Assembly: GCA_900556365.1 (NCBI GenBank)
Contig: USOG01000024.1
Span: 1 to 13,518, forward strand
Direction of reading: 5' to 3'
DNA length: 13,518 nucleotides
DNA from: an uncultured Collinsella sp.
GTDB lineage: Bacteria; Actinomycetota; Coriobacteriia; Coriobacteriales; Coriobacteriaceae
Shown: one piece after another, positions 7,072 through 13,518 of the stretch
Position numbering within the stretch: position 1 is the first letter of the stretch
How the letters are laid out: each line of letters begins with the position of its first letter
Program-made: the position numbers and the translations under genes
The notes under the pieces: generated by a model
The model's input: only the letters and a program-made list of their open reading frames with translations
What the model was told of the DNA's origin: nothing
Databases searched by the model: none

Positions 7072-8082
7072 ATGGCTCGCGAGGGCACTCGTTCTAAGGA
7101 TTCTGCTAAGCCTGGCATCAAGGAAGTTGCAGCGGTGGCGGGGGTTTCGCCTACTACGGTATCTCGCGTGCTTAATAACCGCGGTTATATTAGCCAAGAG
7201 ACCCGCGATAAGGTCCACGCCGCGATGGAACGCATCAACTATACGCCCAACGATATCGCCCGTGCCATGCTCAACGGCCGTCTGAACCTTATCGGCATGA
7301 TCGTTCCCTTTGTGAGCAGTCCGTTCCATGCTCAGGTTGTGCAGGCGGTCGAGCGCACGTTGGCGGAAAACGGCTTTAAGATGTTGCTGTGCAACAGCGC
7401 CAATCGACCTGATCTTGAGCGTTCCTATATCGACATGCTCCGCCGCAATATGGTCGACGGCGTCATCGTCAACTCCCTCAATATCGGTGCCGAGGCATAT
7501 GCCGAGATGGGCTTGAGCCTGGTTGGCATCGACTGCGATCTTGGCGAGGGCTCTGTCCAGATTGCAAGTGACAGCTATGGCATCGGCGAGCTCGCCACGC
7601 GCCGTCTGATTGATGACGGCTGCAGGCGTATCCTGTGCCTGCGCAGCAATAGCCGCATGCGCATGCCTGCCAATAAGCGTACCGATGCCTACCTCGATGT
7701 TGTTGAGCAGGCCGGTTTGTCCGCGCTTGTCCGTGAGGTTGAGTTCGTTAAGCCCGACGACGAAAAGGGCGCGGTCGTTGCGAAGATCCTCGATGAGAAC
7801 CCCGATATTGACGGCATCTTTGCGGGAGACGATACGATGGCGGCCATCTGTCTCAACGTGATGAAGCAGCGCGGCTTGAGCGCTCCAGACGACATTAAGG
7901 TCGTGGGCGCGGATGGTGCCCGCCGCACTATGACGTTTATGCCTGACTTAACAACCGTACGTCAAGATATCGATCGCATCGGAGAGCTCGCGGCGCAATC
8001 CATCATTGCTCTTATTAACGGTGAAAAGCCCGAGTCGAATATCAAGCTTCCCGTTGAGCTTATCGAGGGCAAAACCGCGTAA
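7072..8082 (+). CDS. LacI-family repressor, probable regulator of the fructoside locus
   Basis: The 336-residue protein has the LacI/GalR plan: helix-turn-helix and hinge at about residues 16-70 (IKEVAAVAGVSPTTVSRVLNNRGYIS, then NYTPNDIARAMLNGR), followed by a periplasmic-binding-type effector domain (LIGMIVPFVSSPFHAQ; DGIFAGDDTMA near 250; a C-terminal LTTVRQD segment). The NNRGYIS form of the DNA-binding head is common in sucrose and fructoside regulators (ScrR type). I chose the ATG at 7072, five bases after GGAGG; the in-frame ATG at 7051 precedes that site and is unlikely. The downstream genes encode a sucrose-type PTS and two GH32 enzymes, and matching operators stand before both this gene and the first GH32 gene. 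The inducer is probably fructose, a fructose phosphate or sucrose 6-phosphate; that part is inference. Confidence 0.93.
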   Translation: MAREGTRSKDSAKPGIKEVAAVAGVSPTTVSRVLNNRGYISQETRDKVHAAMERINYTPNDIARAMLNGRLNLIGMIVPFVSSPFHAQVVQAVERTLAENGFKMLLCNSANRPDLERSYIDMLRRNMVDGVIVNSLNIGAEAYAEMGLSLVGIDCDLGEGSVQIASDSYGIGELATRRLIDDGCRRILCLRSNSRMRMPANKRTDAYLDVVEQAGLSALVREVEFVKPDDEKGAVVAKILDENPDIDGIFAGDDTMAAICLNVMKQRGLSAPDDIKVVGADGARRTMTFMPDLTTVRQDIDRIGELAAQSIIALINGEKPESNIKLPVELIEGKTA

Positions 8083-8138
8083 TTCGCCCCGTGCCAAAAG
8101 AATTCCTCAAACGCCTCTGATGACCGTTCACCGGCATA

Positions 8139-8223
8139 TGTCAACCGTTTGCCGACGACTGGAACTGCGAAAAGACGTATTGGTGTGAAAACGTTTGACA
8201 TATGAAAACGATTGACATATCTT
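8139..8223 (+). promoter_or_regulatory. GH32-PTS promoter with three LacI-type operators
   Basis: Three related sites lie before the first GH32 gene: TGTCAACCGTTTGCC (8139-8153), TGTGAAAACGTTTGACA (8184-8200) and TGAAAACGATTGACA (8203-8217). Their centres are near 8146, 8192 and 8209. The second site includes a consensus -35, TTGACA (8195-8200), and 17 bases on is TATCTT (8218-8223), a fair -10. The two inner sites cover the -35 and spacer, so bound repressor would block RNA polymerase; the outer site could allow looping or cooperative binding. Confidence 0.65.
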
Positions 8224-8265
8224 GCCATTGTACCGAGTTAGTATGTCGTGGAAAGGAAGTCTCGG

Positions 8266-9648
8266 ATGCACAAGGTGTATTACCAGCCTGAGGGAATTTG
8301 GGTAGGCGACATCATGCCGTACGGCGAGGACGGCACGTTCTATCTCTATCATCAGCGTGACACGCGTAACCCCGAACCTTTCGGAGAGCCGTTTGGCTGG
8401 GCACTCGCTACGACCAAGGATTTCGTCAACTACAAGGACTTTGGCGAGAGCCTTGAGCGCGGCGGCGACGAGGAAGTCGACCAGTACATTTATGCCGGCA
8501 CGGTGTTTAAGGTGGGCGACAAGTACCATGCGCTCTACACTGGTTGCAATCGCGATAAGGTCCGCGCACGTTTGATGAAGCAGGTTCTTCTTCACGCAAC
8601 GAGCGACGACGCCGTCAAGTGGGAGAAGAACATCGCCGAGACGCTGCTTCCGCCCCAGGAGGGTTACGATGACCGCAACTGGCGCGATCCCTTTGTGCTT
8701 TGGGATGAGGAGAACGAAGAGTACATGCTCATCCTCGGCACGCGTGTGGGCGAGGACAAGCGTCTGATGACCGGCCGCCTGGTCAAGTTCACCTCCAAGG
8801 ATCTGACCAACTGGGAGTTCCAGGGCGACTGGTGGAACCCGGGCCTGTACACCATGTTTGAGATGCCTGATCTCTTTAAGATGGGCGACTGGTGGTATCT
8901 GGTGTTCTCCGAGTACAGTGATGGCAACAAGACCCGTTACCGCATGTCTCGCTCTATCAACGGTCCTTGGATCACTCCTGCTGACGATTCATTCGATGGC
9001 CGCGCGTACTATGCCGCGCGTACCGCATTTGATGGCGAGCGCCGCGTTCTCTTTGGTTGGGTTCCTACGCGTGACGAGGGTGGCGACCCCAGCTCTTACC
9101 TGTGGGGTGGCACCTTTATGCCTCTCGAGATCGTTCAGCGTGCCGACGGAACGCTCGGCACCAAGCTCCCTGACAGCATGCTTGGCGCCTTTGGCGAGGC
9201 TAAGGCAGTCGAGGCCTTTGAGCTTTCCTGCGAGTCGGGCAAGGTCGAGCGGGTGCTCGCCGCGGATGCCGGTTCCACCTATATGCTCGACGCCGACATC
9301 GAGCTCGCCGGTGACGCTGCCGGCTTCTCGGTGAAGCTCGCCGAGGACGCCGAGACCGGTCTTGCCTATGAGTTCCGCGCCAACCTGCGTGAGGGCAAGC
9401 TCGAGTTCACGCCGGCTCCCCAGTACCCGTGGTTCCAGGTCAACAACATGGGCCTCGAGCGTCCGTTGTTCTTTAAGGGCGAGGGCACTCACCATGTGCG
9501 TCTGGTCGTCGACGACGACATCGCGACCATCTTTGTCGATGATGTTGCGCTCAACGCTCGCTTCTGCAACAAGCAGGGCCAGGGTGTGGCGCTTACCGTC
9601 ACCGACGGTGCGCTCAAGTGCGCAAACGCAACGATCGCGTCTCTGTAG
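8266..9648 (+). CDS. Atypical GH32 beta-fructosidase-like glycoside hydrolase
   Basis: This 460-residue protein is a GH32 member, an enzyme class that hydrolyses or transfers terminal beta-fructosyl units. The three acidic blocks are present in altered form: Asp15 in WVGDIMPYG (canonical WMNDPNG), Asp141 in NWRDPF (RDP intact), and Glu199 in FEMPDLF (canonical ECPD). An N-terminal five-bladed propeller runs to about residue 300, with FSEYSDGNKTRYRMSRSINGPW and FDGRAYYAARTAFDGERRVLFGW typical of this subgroup; a beta-sandwich follows (about 315-460). No signal peptide is seen, so it is cytoplasmic. I chose the ATG at 8266 with GAAAGGAAG six bases before it; an in-frame GTG at 8248 would add six residues. 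It leads an operon with the PTS gene 45 bases on. The substrate probably differs from that of the canonical GH32 in the same operon: perhaps a short fructan, a non-sucrose fructoside or a phosphorylated sugar. Confidence 0.87.
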   Translation: MHKVYYQPEGIWVGDIMPYGEDGTFYLYHQRDTRNPEPFGEPFGWALATTKDFVNYKDFGESLERGGDEEVDQYIYAGTVFKVGDKYHALYTGCNRDKVRARLMKQVLLHATSDDAVKWEKNIAETLLPPQEGYDDRNWRDPFVLWDEENEEYMLILGTRVGEDKRLMTGRLVKFTSKDLTNWEFQGDWWNPGLYTMFEMPDLFKMGDWWYLVFSEYSDGNKTRYRMSRSINGPWITPADDSFDGRAYYAARTAFDGERRVLFGWVPTRDEGGDPSSYLWGGTFMPLEIVQRADGTLGTKLPDSMLGAFGEAKAVEAFELSCESGKVERVLAADAGSTYMLDADIELAGDAAGFSVKLAEDAETGLAYEFRANLREGKLEFTPAPQYPWFQVNNMGLERPLFFKGEGTHHVRLVVDDDIATIFVDDVALNARFCNKQGQGVALTVTDGALKCANATIASL

Positions 9649-9693
9649 CGGCAACGAACCGTTTTATGATTTAGAAAAGGAATGGAGAGGAAC

Positions 9694-11145
9694 ATGGACT
9701 ACAAGGCAGTGTCCCAGCAAGTCGTCGACAACGTCGGCGGACTGGAGAACATCGAGGGCGCCACGCATTGCGTGACCCGTCTGCGTCTGGTGCTCAAGGA
9801 TACGAGCAAATATAACAAGGCCGAGCTCGAGAACATCGATGGCGTCAAGGGCGTGCTGTACAACAGCGGCCAGCTCATGATCATCTTCGGTACCGGTACC
9901 GTCAACAAGGTTTACGATGAGTTTATGGCTCTGACGGGCGTTAAGGAGATCAGTGCTTCCGAGGTCAAGGGCGCTGAGGCGGACAAGAAGGGCAAGTTCT
10001 TCTCGGTCCTCAAGGTATTCTCGGACATCTTTATCCCCATCATTCCCGCCTTCGTCGGCGCTGCAATCATCATCGGCCTTAAGTCGCTGATCGTTGCCAA
10101 CGGCCTCTTTGGCATGGAAGGCAGCCTCGCCGATCACAGCGAGTTCCTCAAGAACCTCGCAAGCTTCTTTGCCATTATCGCCACCACGTTCGACTACCTG
10201 CCTGTCCTGGTTATGTACAGCGCGGTCAAGCGTTTTGGCGGTAACCCGATCCTGGGCATCCTCGTCGGTATCGTCATGGTTCACCCGAGCCTTATGAACC
10301 GCAACACGTTCGTTATGGACCCGACGGGTGCTGAGTACTGGAACTTTGGTCCGCTCTCCATTCCCATGGTTGCTTTCCAGGGCGGCGTATTCCCTGCAAT
10401 CCTGACTGCCTGGTTTATGGCCAAGGTCGAAAAGATTGCCCAGAAGTACATCCCCGAGGTCGTTTCGTTCGTCTTTGTCCCGACCGTTACCCTGATTCTT
10501 GCTAACGTCGCCCTGTTCACCGTGTTCGGCCCGCTCGGCAACCTGATCGGCGACGTCCTCGCTGGCGTAATCGATGTCCTGTACAACAGGATGGGCGTCT
10601 TTGGCGCCTTTGTCTTCGCCGCGTTCCTGCAGCCGCTCGTCGTTACCGGTACGCATCAGTTCATCCAGGGTATCGAGGCAAACCTTGTTGCCACGACTGG
10701 CTTCAACTACATCCAGGCCATCTGGTCGGTTTCCATCATCGCCCAGGGCGGCGGCGCCATCGGCATGTATCTCATTCACAAGAAGCACTCCAAAGAGCGC
10801 AACATCTGCATGTCGTCCTTTATCCCGACGCTGGTCGGTATCTCCGAGCCCGCAATCTTTGCTGCAAACATGCGCTACTCGATCATTCCGTTCGTCTGCG
10901 CTTGCATCGGTGCAGGCTGCGGCGGTGCCTTCGTGAAGCTCTTTGAGGTGCGCGCCATCGGTCAGGGTCTGACCGGAGTGCTTGGCCTGCTCATCGTCAC
11001 GCCCGAGACGCTCGTGTGGTATGTGGCTGGCAATCTCATCGCCTTCATCGTGCCAATCGTCTTGATCTTTGCCTACAACAAGGCAAAGGGCGTGCCGACC
11101 ACCGATGAAGAGGGCGCTGGCGCTGGCTTCGACGTTAGCTTCTAG
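9694..11145 (+). CDS. scrA: PTS EIIBC transporter, sucrose type
   Basis: This 483-residue membrane protein imports a sugar and phosphorylates it. The EIIB domain (about 1-90) carries the phospho-cysteine Cys26 in THCVTRLRLVL and the family's VKGVLYNSGQLMIIFGTGTVNKVY. The EIIC part (about 105-470) has about ten membrane segments, FGGNPILGILVGIVMVHPSL (181-200), and GISEP (382-386), the counterpart of GITEP in the glucose/sucrose superfamily. Overall likeness is to sucrose ScrA and trehalose TreB types. No EIIA domain is attached, so a EIIA from elsewhere must serve. I chose the ATG at 9694, six bases after GGAG; the ATG at 9682 lies almost on top of its own purine run. Flanking GH32 genes favour sucrose or another beta-fructoside as substrate. 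The exact sugar is inference. Confidence 0.9.
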   Translation: MDYKAVSQQVVDNVGGLENIEGATHCVTRLRLVLKDTSKYNKAELENIDGVKGVLYNSGQLMIIFGTGTVNKVYDEFMALTGVKEISASEVKGAEADKKGKFFSVLKVFSDIFIPIIPAFVGAAIIIGLKSLIVANGLFGMEGSLADHSEFLKNLASFFAIIATTFDYLPVLVMYSAVKRFGGNPILGILVGIVMVHPSLMNRNTFVMDPTGAEYWNFGPLSIPMVAFQGGVFPAILTAWFMAKVEKIAQKYIPEVVSFVFVPTVTLILANVALFTVFGPLGNLIGDVLAGVIDVLYNRMGVFGAFVFAAFLQPLVVTGTHQFIQGIEANLVATTGFNYIQAIWSVSIIAQGGGAIGMYLIHKKHSKERNICMSSFIPTLVGISEPAIFAANMRYSIIPFVCACIGAGCGGAFVKLFEVRAIGQGLTGVLGLLIVTPETLVWYVAGNLIAFIVPIVLIFAYNKAKGVPTTDEEGAGAGFDVSF

Positions 11146-11181
11146 TTGAGCCGTTCAGCGTAATCTGAGGATAAGTCCATT

Positions 11182-11225
11182 TGGGGAAGGGCGTTCGACT
11201 CGTGTGAGTCGAACGTCCTTCCCCA
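11182..11225 (+). terminator. Long stem-loop between the PTS and second GH32 gene
   Basis: Twenty-base arms (11182-11201 and 11206-11225) pair fully apart from one G-T wobble around the loop GTGT. No T tract follows, and the next start codon is only 21 bases away. A partial terminator or an mRNA-processing stem that sets the level of the last gene fits best. Confidence 0.55.
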
Positions 11226-11246
11226 TAGACGAGAAAGTCAACGGCG

Positions 11247-12689
11247 ATGTTTAATCAAAAAAATAAGGTGACACGCGCGGACTATGAGCAGTGGCGAGCC
11301 GGACAGGATGAGACGGCGGCTCGCGTCGCGTCCGACCCCGATAGGCTCCTGTTCCATGTGGAGCCTGAGCTTGGCTGGCTCAACGACCCCAACGGTTTGG
11401 TGCAGATCGGTGATACGTATCACATCTATCACCAATACGATCCATTCGATGCTGCGCATGGCGGTCCAGTGCTTTGGAATCATCTGACGACAAAGGATTT
11501 TGTGACGTACGAGAATCGCGGCCCCGTGCTGTTCCCCGATTCTAATTTGGATGCGAGTGGAGCGTATTCTGGTTCTGCCTTTGTACACGACGGCAAGATT
11601 CACTACTTCTATACCGGCAACGTCAAGCATTTTGACCGCGATGATTACGACTACGTGTTGACGGGCCGTGAGCAAAACCAAATTCATATAGTTGCCGAGA
11701 ATCCCGACGAATTGGGCAAGAAGCGTGTGGCTGTTGGGCCGGTCGATTACCCCGACGATATCGGTACGCACGTACGCGACCCCAAGATCCTTGAGCACGA
11801 TGGTATCTACTACATGGTTCTGGGCGCTCGTACGAAAGACGACCGTGGCTGTGTGCTTGTCTATACTTCGCGCGATCTAGAGGGCTGGAGCTATGCGACG
11901 CGCATTGAGCTGGGCGAGAAGTTCGGCTTTATGTGGGAGTGCCCTGATCTGTTTGAGCTTGATGGCGAGCTTATTCTCGTTTGCTGTCCGCAGGGCGTGC
12001 CCGCCGATGGTTGGCGTTACCGCAATCCGCACCAGTGCGTGTGGTTTCCCATCGAGGCCGATTGGAAGGCACCGAGTTTTAAGATCACCGGGCAGGGCAT
12101 GCCCCCGATGGTCGATGCCGGCTTTGATTTCTACGCACCACAGTCCTTTGAGGATGCTGCGGGTCGGCGTTTGATGATCGGGTGGTCTGGTTGCCCCGAT
12201 GCGACGGCAGAAAGCCCGACGGTTACACGCGGGTGGCAGTGCGCGTTGACGGTGCCGAGAGAACTGAGCATGCGCGATGGTAAGCTCTGTCAGCAGCCGG
12301 CGCACGAGATTGAGAGGATGCGCGGCGACTGCGTTCGCGCGACAGGCGGTGAAACCGTTGAGGAGCCGGGCCGCCTGTTTGATCTTGTGGTTTCCTGCGA
12401 GGGCGCCAAGATGGTCGAGCTCGAAATCCGCAAGGGTGTCTTTGTGCGTTATACGGACGAGATGCTTACCCTCGATATGGGTGACGAAGGCTATGGGCGC
12501 GACCAGAGGTCGATTGAGCTCGGCGAGCTTCGCGACCTACGCGTGCTTTCGGACACTACGATGGTCGAGATTTTTGCAAATGACGGCGAGGCGGCACTTA
12601 CGAGCCGTACCTATTCGCCGGCGGTTCCGGCGATGGAGCTGCACGCCGAGGGTGCGGCATCGATGAATTTCTACCGCCTCGTGCATTAA
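11247..12689 (+). CDS. scrB: Sucrose-6-phosphate hydrolase / beta-fructofuranosidase (canonical GH32)
   Basis: The 480-residue enzyme shows all GH32 signatures in standard form: Asp47, the nucleophile, in GWLNDPNG (43-50); Asp178 in VRDPK (176-180); and Glu231, the acid/base, in ECPDLF (231-236). SGSAF at 108-112 is the usual FSGS-like block. The catalytic propeller covers about 35-340 and a C-terminal beta-sandwich the rest, with the late VEIFANDGEAALTSR typical of bacterial sucrose-6-phosphate hydrolases. No signal peptide is present, so it acts in the cytoplasm on the sugar phosphate delivered by the PTS, giving glucose 6-phosphate and fructose. The ATG at 11247 has only a weak ribosome site (GAGAAAG), and a strong stem-loop ends 21 bases before it. 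Free sucrose or short fructo-oligosaccharides are possible alternative substrates. Confidence 0.9.
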   Translation: MFNQKNKVTRADYEQWRAGQDETAARVASDPDRLLFHVEPELGWLNDPNGLVQIGDTYHIYHQYDPFDAAHGGPVLWNHLTTKDFVTYENRGPVLFPDSNLDASGAYSGSAFVHDGKIHYFYTGNVKHFDRDDYDYVLTGREQNQIHIVAENPDELGKKRVAVGPVDYPDDIGTHVRDPKILEHDGIYYMVLGARTKDDRGCVLVYTSRDLEGWSYATRIELGEKFGFMWECPDLFELDGELILVCCPQGVPADGWRYRNPHQCVWFPIEADWKAPSFKITGQGMPPMVDAGFDFYAPQSFEDAAGRRLMIGWSGCPDATAESPTVTRGWQCALTVPRELSMRDGKLCQQPAHEIERMRGDCVRATGGETVEEPGRLFDLVVSCEGAKMVELEIRKGVFVRYTDEMLTLDMGDEGYGRDQRSIELGELRDLRVLSDTTMVEIFANDGEAALTSRTYSPAVPAMELHAEGAASMNFYRLVH

Positions 12690-12786
12690 CCGTGCGTGGA
12701 GCACGATTGGATTTACTGGACGGAATGTGTCGCAGTTGTCGCGGCCAACTACCGCTTACCGCATATAGCGACCGTTTGCGGAATAA
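12690..12786. other. Spacer after the fructoside operon
   Basis: No gene is seen. A weak hairpin, CGTGC/GCACG (12691-12705), follows the stop codon. The stretch 12762-12781 shares CATAT..C.ACCGTTTGC.G with the outermost operator before the first GH32 gene (8135-8154), but its symmetry is poor. No strong terminator is evident. Confidence 0.3.
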
Positions 12787-12815
12787 GTAACACTCCTTAA
12801 TAAACCGTGTAGAAT
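12787..12815 (+). promoter_or_regulatory. Candidate promoter for the degV-like gene
   Basis: GTAACA (12787-12792) and TAGAAT (12810-12815) are 17 bases apart, each close to the standard hexamers. Transcription from about 12822 would give a leader of about 140 bases before the ATG at 12963. Confidence 0.5.
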
Positions 12816-12840
12816 CTCAGGATGCACGGAGTTTTCCAGG

Positions 12841-12880
12841 GAGACGCTGTCCTTTGTTGTGCAAGGGGCGGCGTCTCTTT
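12841..12880 (+). other. Leader hairpin with repeated element before degV-like gene
   Basis: GAGACGC (12841-12847) pairs with GCGTCTC (12871-12877), with further pairing CCTTTG/CAAGGG inside, followed by TTT. TGTTGTGCAA at 12855-12864 recurs at 12894-12903 just downstream, where it sits in a CTGTTG/CAACAG palindrome. The two copies could form alternative structures, as in an attenuator. This is only suggestive. Confidence 0.4.
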
Positions 12881-12962
12881 GGTGCTTGGATGCTGTTGTG
12901 CAACAGTGCGGCGGCGCGTGCCATGTATTGAAAAGCCAATGTTGAGATGGGTCGTGATAATA

Positions 12963-13518
12963 ATGGGCAAGTACGTAATCGTGGTTGAGTCTGGGTCGGA
13001 TGTGACGCCGGAGCTTTGCGAGCGCTACGGCATCGTGCGCGTGCCCATGCATGTCACGATTGGTGACGAGACCGTCGAGGACGGTTCGATCGATCCGCTC
13101 GAGATTTATTCACGCTGCAACGAGTTTGGCGTAATGCCCAAGACTAGTGGCTGCGCGCCTGCGGATTTTGCTCACGTGTATGACCGAATTCATGCCGAGC
13201 AGCCCGCCGCGACTATTTTGCATCTCGCGTATTCCGAGGCCACGACCTGCTCGCATCAATCATCGAAGATCGCCGCCAAGGGGCGCGACTACGTGTTCTC
13301 CATGGACACGCGTTTTGTCTCGGTGGGCCAGTCGCTCGTTGTCGTCGAGACCGCCAAATACATCGAGGCTCACCCCGATGCCACCGTCGACGAGATCTTT
13401 GCTTTTACGAATTCCGTCATGGACCGTGTGCTGCTGGGCTTTGTTCCTACCGACCTAGCCTTCCTTAAAGCAGGCGGTCGTCTGTCCAACGTGGCATTCC
13501 TGGGCGCCCACCTGCTCA
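12963..13518 (+). CDS. DegV family protein (partial, 3' end outside window)
   Basis: The 185 residues present match DegV proteins, cytoplasmic fatty-acid-binding proteins; several family members serve as FakB, presenting fatty acids to the kinase FakA for phospholipid synthesis. Visible marks are VESGSDVTPELCERYGI at the start, PKTSGCAPADF at about 60-70 (the TSxPSPxDF position), the MDTRFVSVGQ block near 116-125 (usually DSxxxSxG), and FLKAGGRLS near 170-178. The start is uncertain: the ATG at 12963 has no strong ribosome site, and a GTG nine bases upstream is in frame. The Cys and Ala in the TSGCAP loop differ from the common TSQPS. The C-terminal domain is cut off by the window edge. A fatty-acid role is from the family, not shown here. 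Confidence 0.9.
   Translation, partial: MGKYVIVVESGSDVTPELCERYGIVRVPMHVTIGDETVEDGSIDPLEIYSRCNEFGVMPKTSGCAPADFAHVYDRIHAEQPAATILHLAYSEATTCSHQSSKIAAKGRDYVFSMDTRFVSVGQSLVVVETAKYIEAHPDATVDEIFAFTNSVMDRVLLGFVPTDLAFLKAGGRLSNVAFLGAHLL

Noticed and set aside
8184..8217. CcpA-type cre sites
   Set aside because: The sites have one base too many between the CG centre and the terminal CA for the cre pattern, and a local LacI-family regulator explains them better.
9664..10788. 374-codon minus-strand frame opposite the PTS gene
   Set aside because: Charged, repetitive translation and full overlap with a clear EIIBC gene; a shadow of codon bias.
12841..12906. CRISPR-like short repeat
   Set aside because: Only two copies of a ten-base motif are present, with no array of equal spacers and no cas genes.

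Overview
The window reads as a chromosomal segment of a GC-rich, anaerobic, fermentative actinobacterium. The gene content (pyruvate formate-lyase, sucrose-type PTS, two GH32 fructosidases, DegV, a KdgT-type permease) and the base composition suggest a gut Coriobacteriia member such as Collinsella. That is an inference from style and content; there is no rRNA here to confirm it. Gene starts mostly carry purine-rich Shine-Dalgarno sequences.

Layout. Positions 1-1786 (minus strand) hold a MarR-family regulator followed, with a 4-base overlap, by an ABC exporter half-transporter that runs off the left edge. Positions 2039-3916 (plus strand) hold a short-chain dehydrogenase and a 2-keto-3-deoxygluconate-type permease, with hairpins after each gene. 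Positions 3917-4382 are a long leader before pyruvate formate-lyase. Positions 4383-6771 hold pyruvate formate-lyase in two separate genes: a 683-residue core with the catalytic Cys-Cys pair, and an 83-residue protein that is the missing C-terminal glycyl-radical domain. Positions 6796-6920 are a large nested palindrome. Positions 7072-12689 are a fructoside/sucrose locus: LacI-family regulator, an atypical GH32 enzyme, a sucrose-type PTS EIIBC and a canonical GH32 enzyme. Four copies of a LacI-type operator lie in front of the regulator and the first GH32 gene. From 12963 to the right edge is a partial DegV protein.

How the genes work together. The PTS would import and phosphorylate sucrose or a related beta-fructoside, the cytoplasmic GH32 enzymes (no signal peptides) would release hexose and hexose phosphate, and glycolytic pyruvate could then be cleaved to formate and acetyl-CoA by the split pyruvate formate-lyase. 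The SDR/KdgT pair would feed a sugar-acid route.

The most interesting feature is the split pyruvate formate-lyase. The radical-bearing domain is a separate gene, in a different reading frame, with its own strong ribosome binding site and a palindrome that contains an extended -10 promoter. This looks like a natural two-component enzyme, not a damaged gene.
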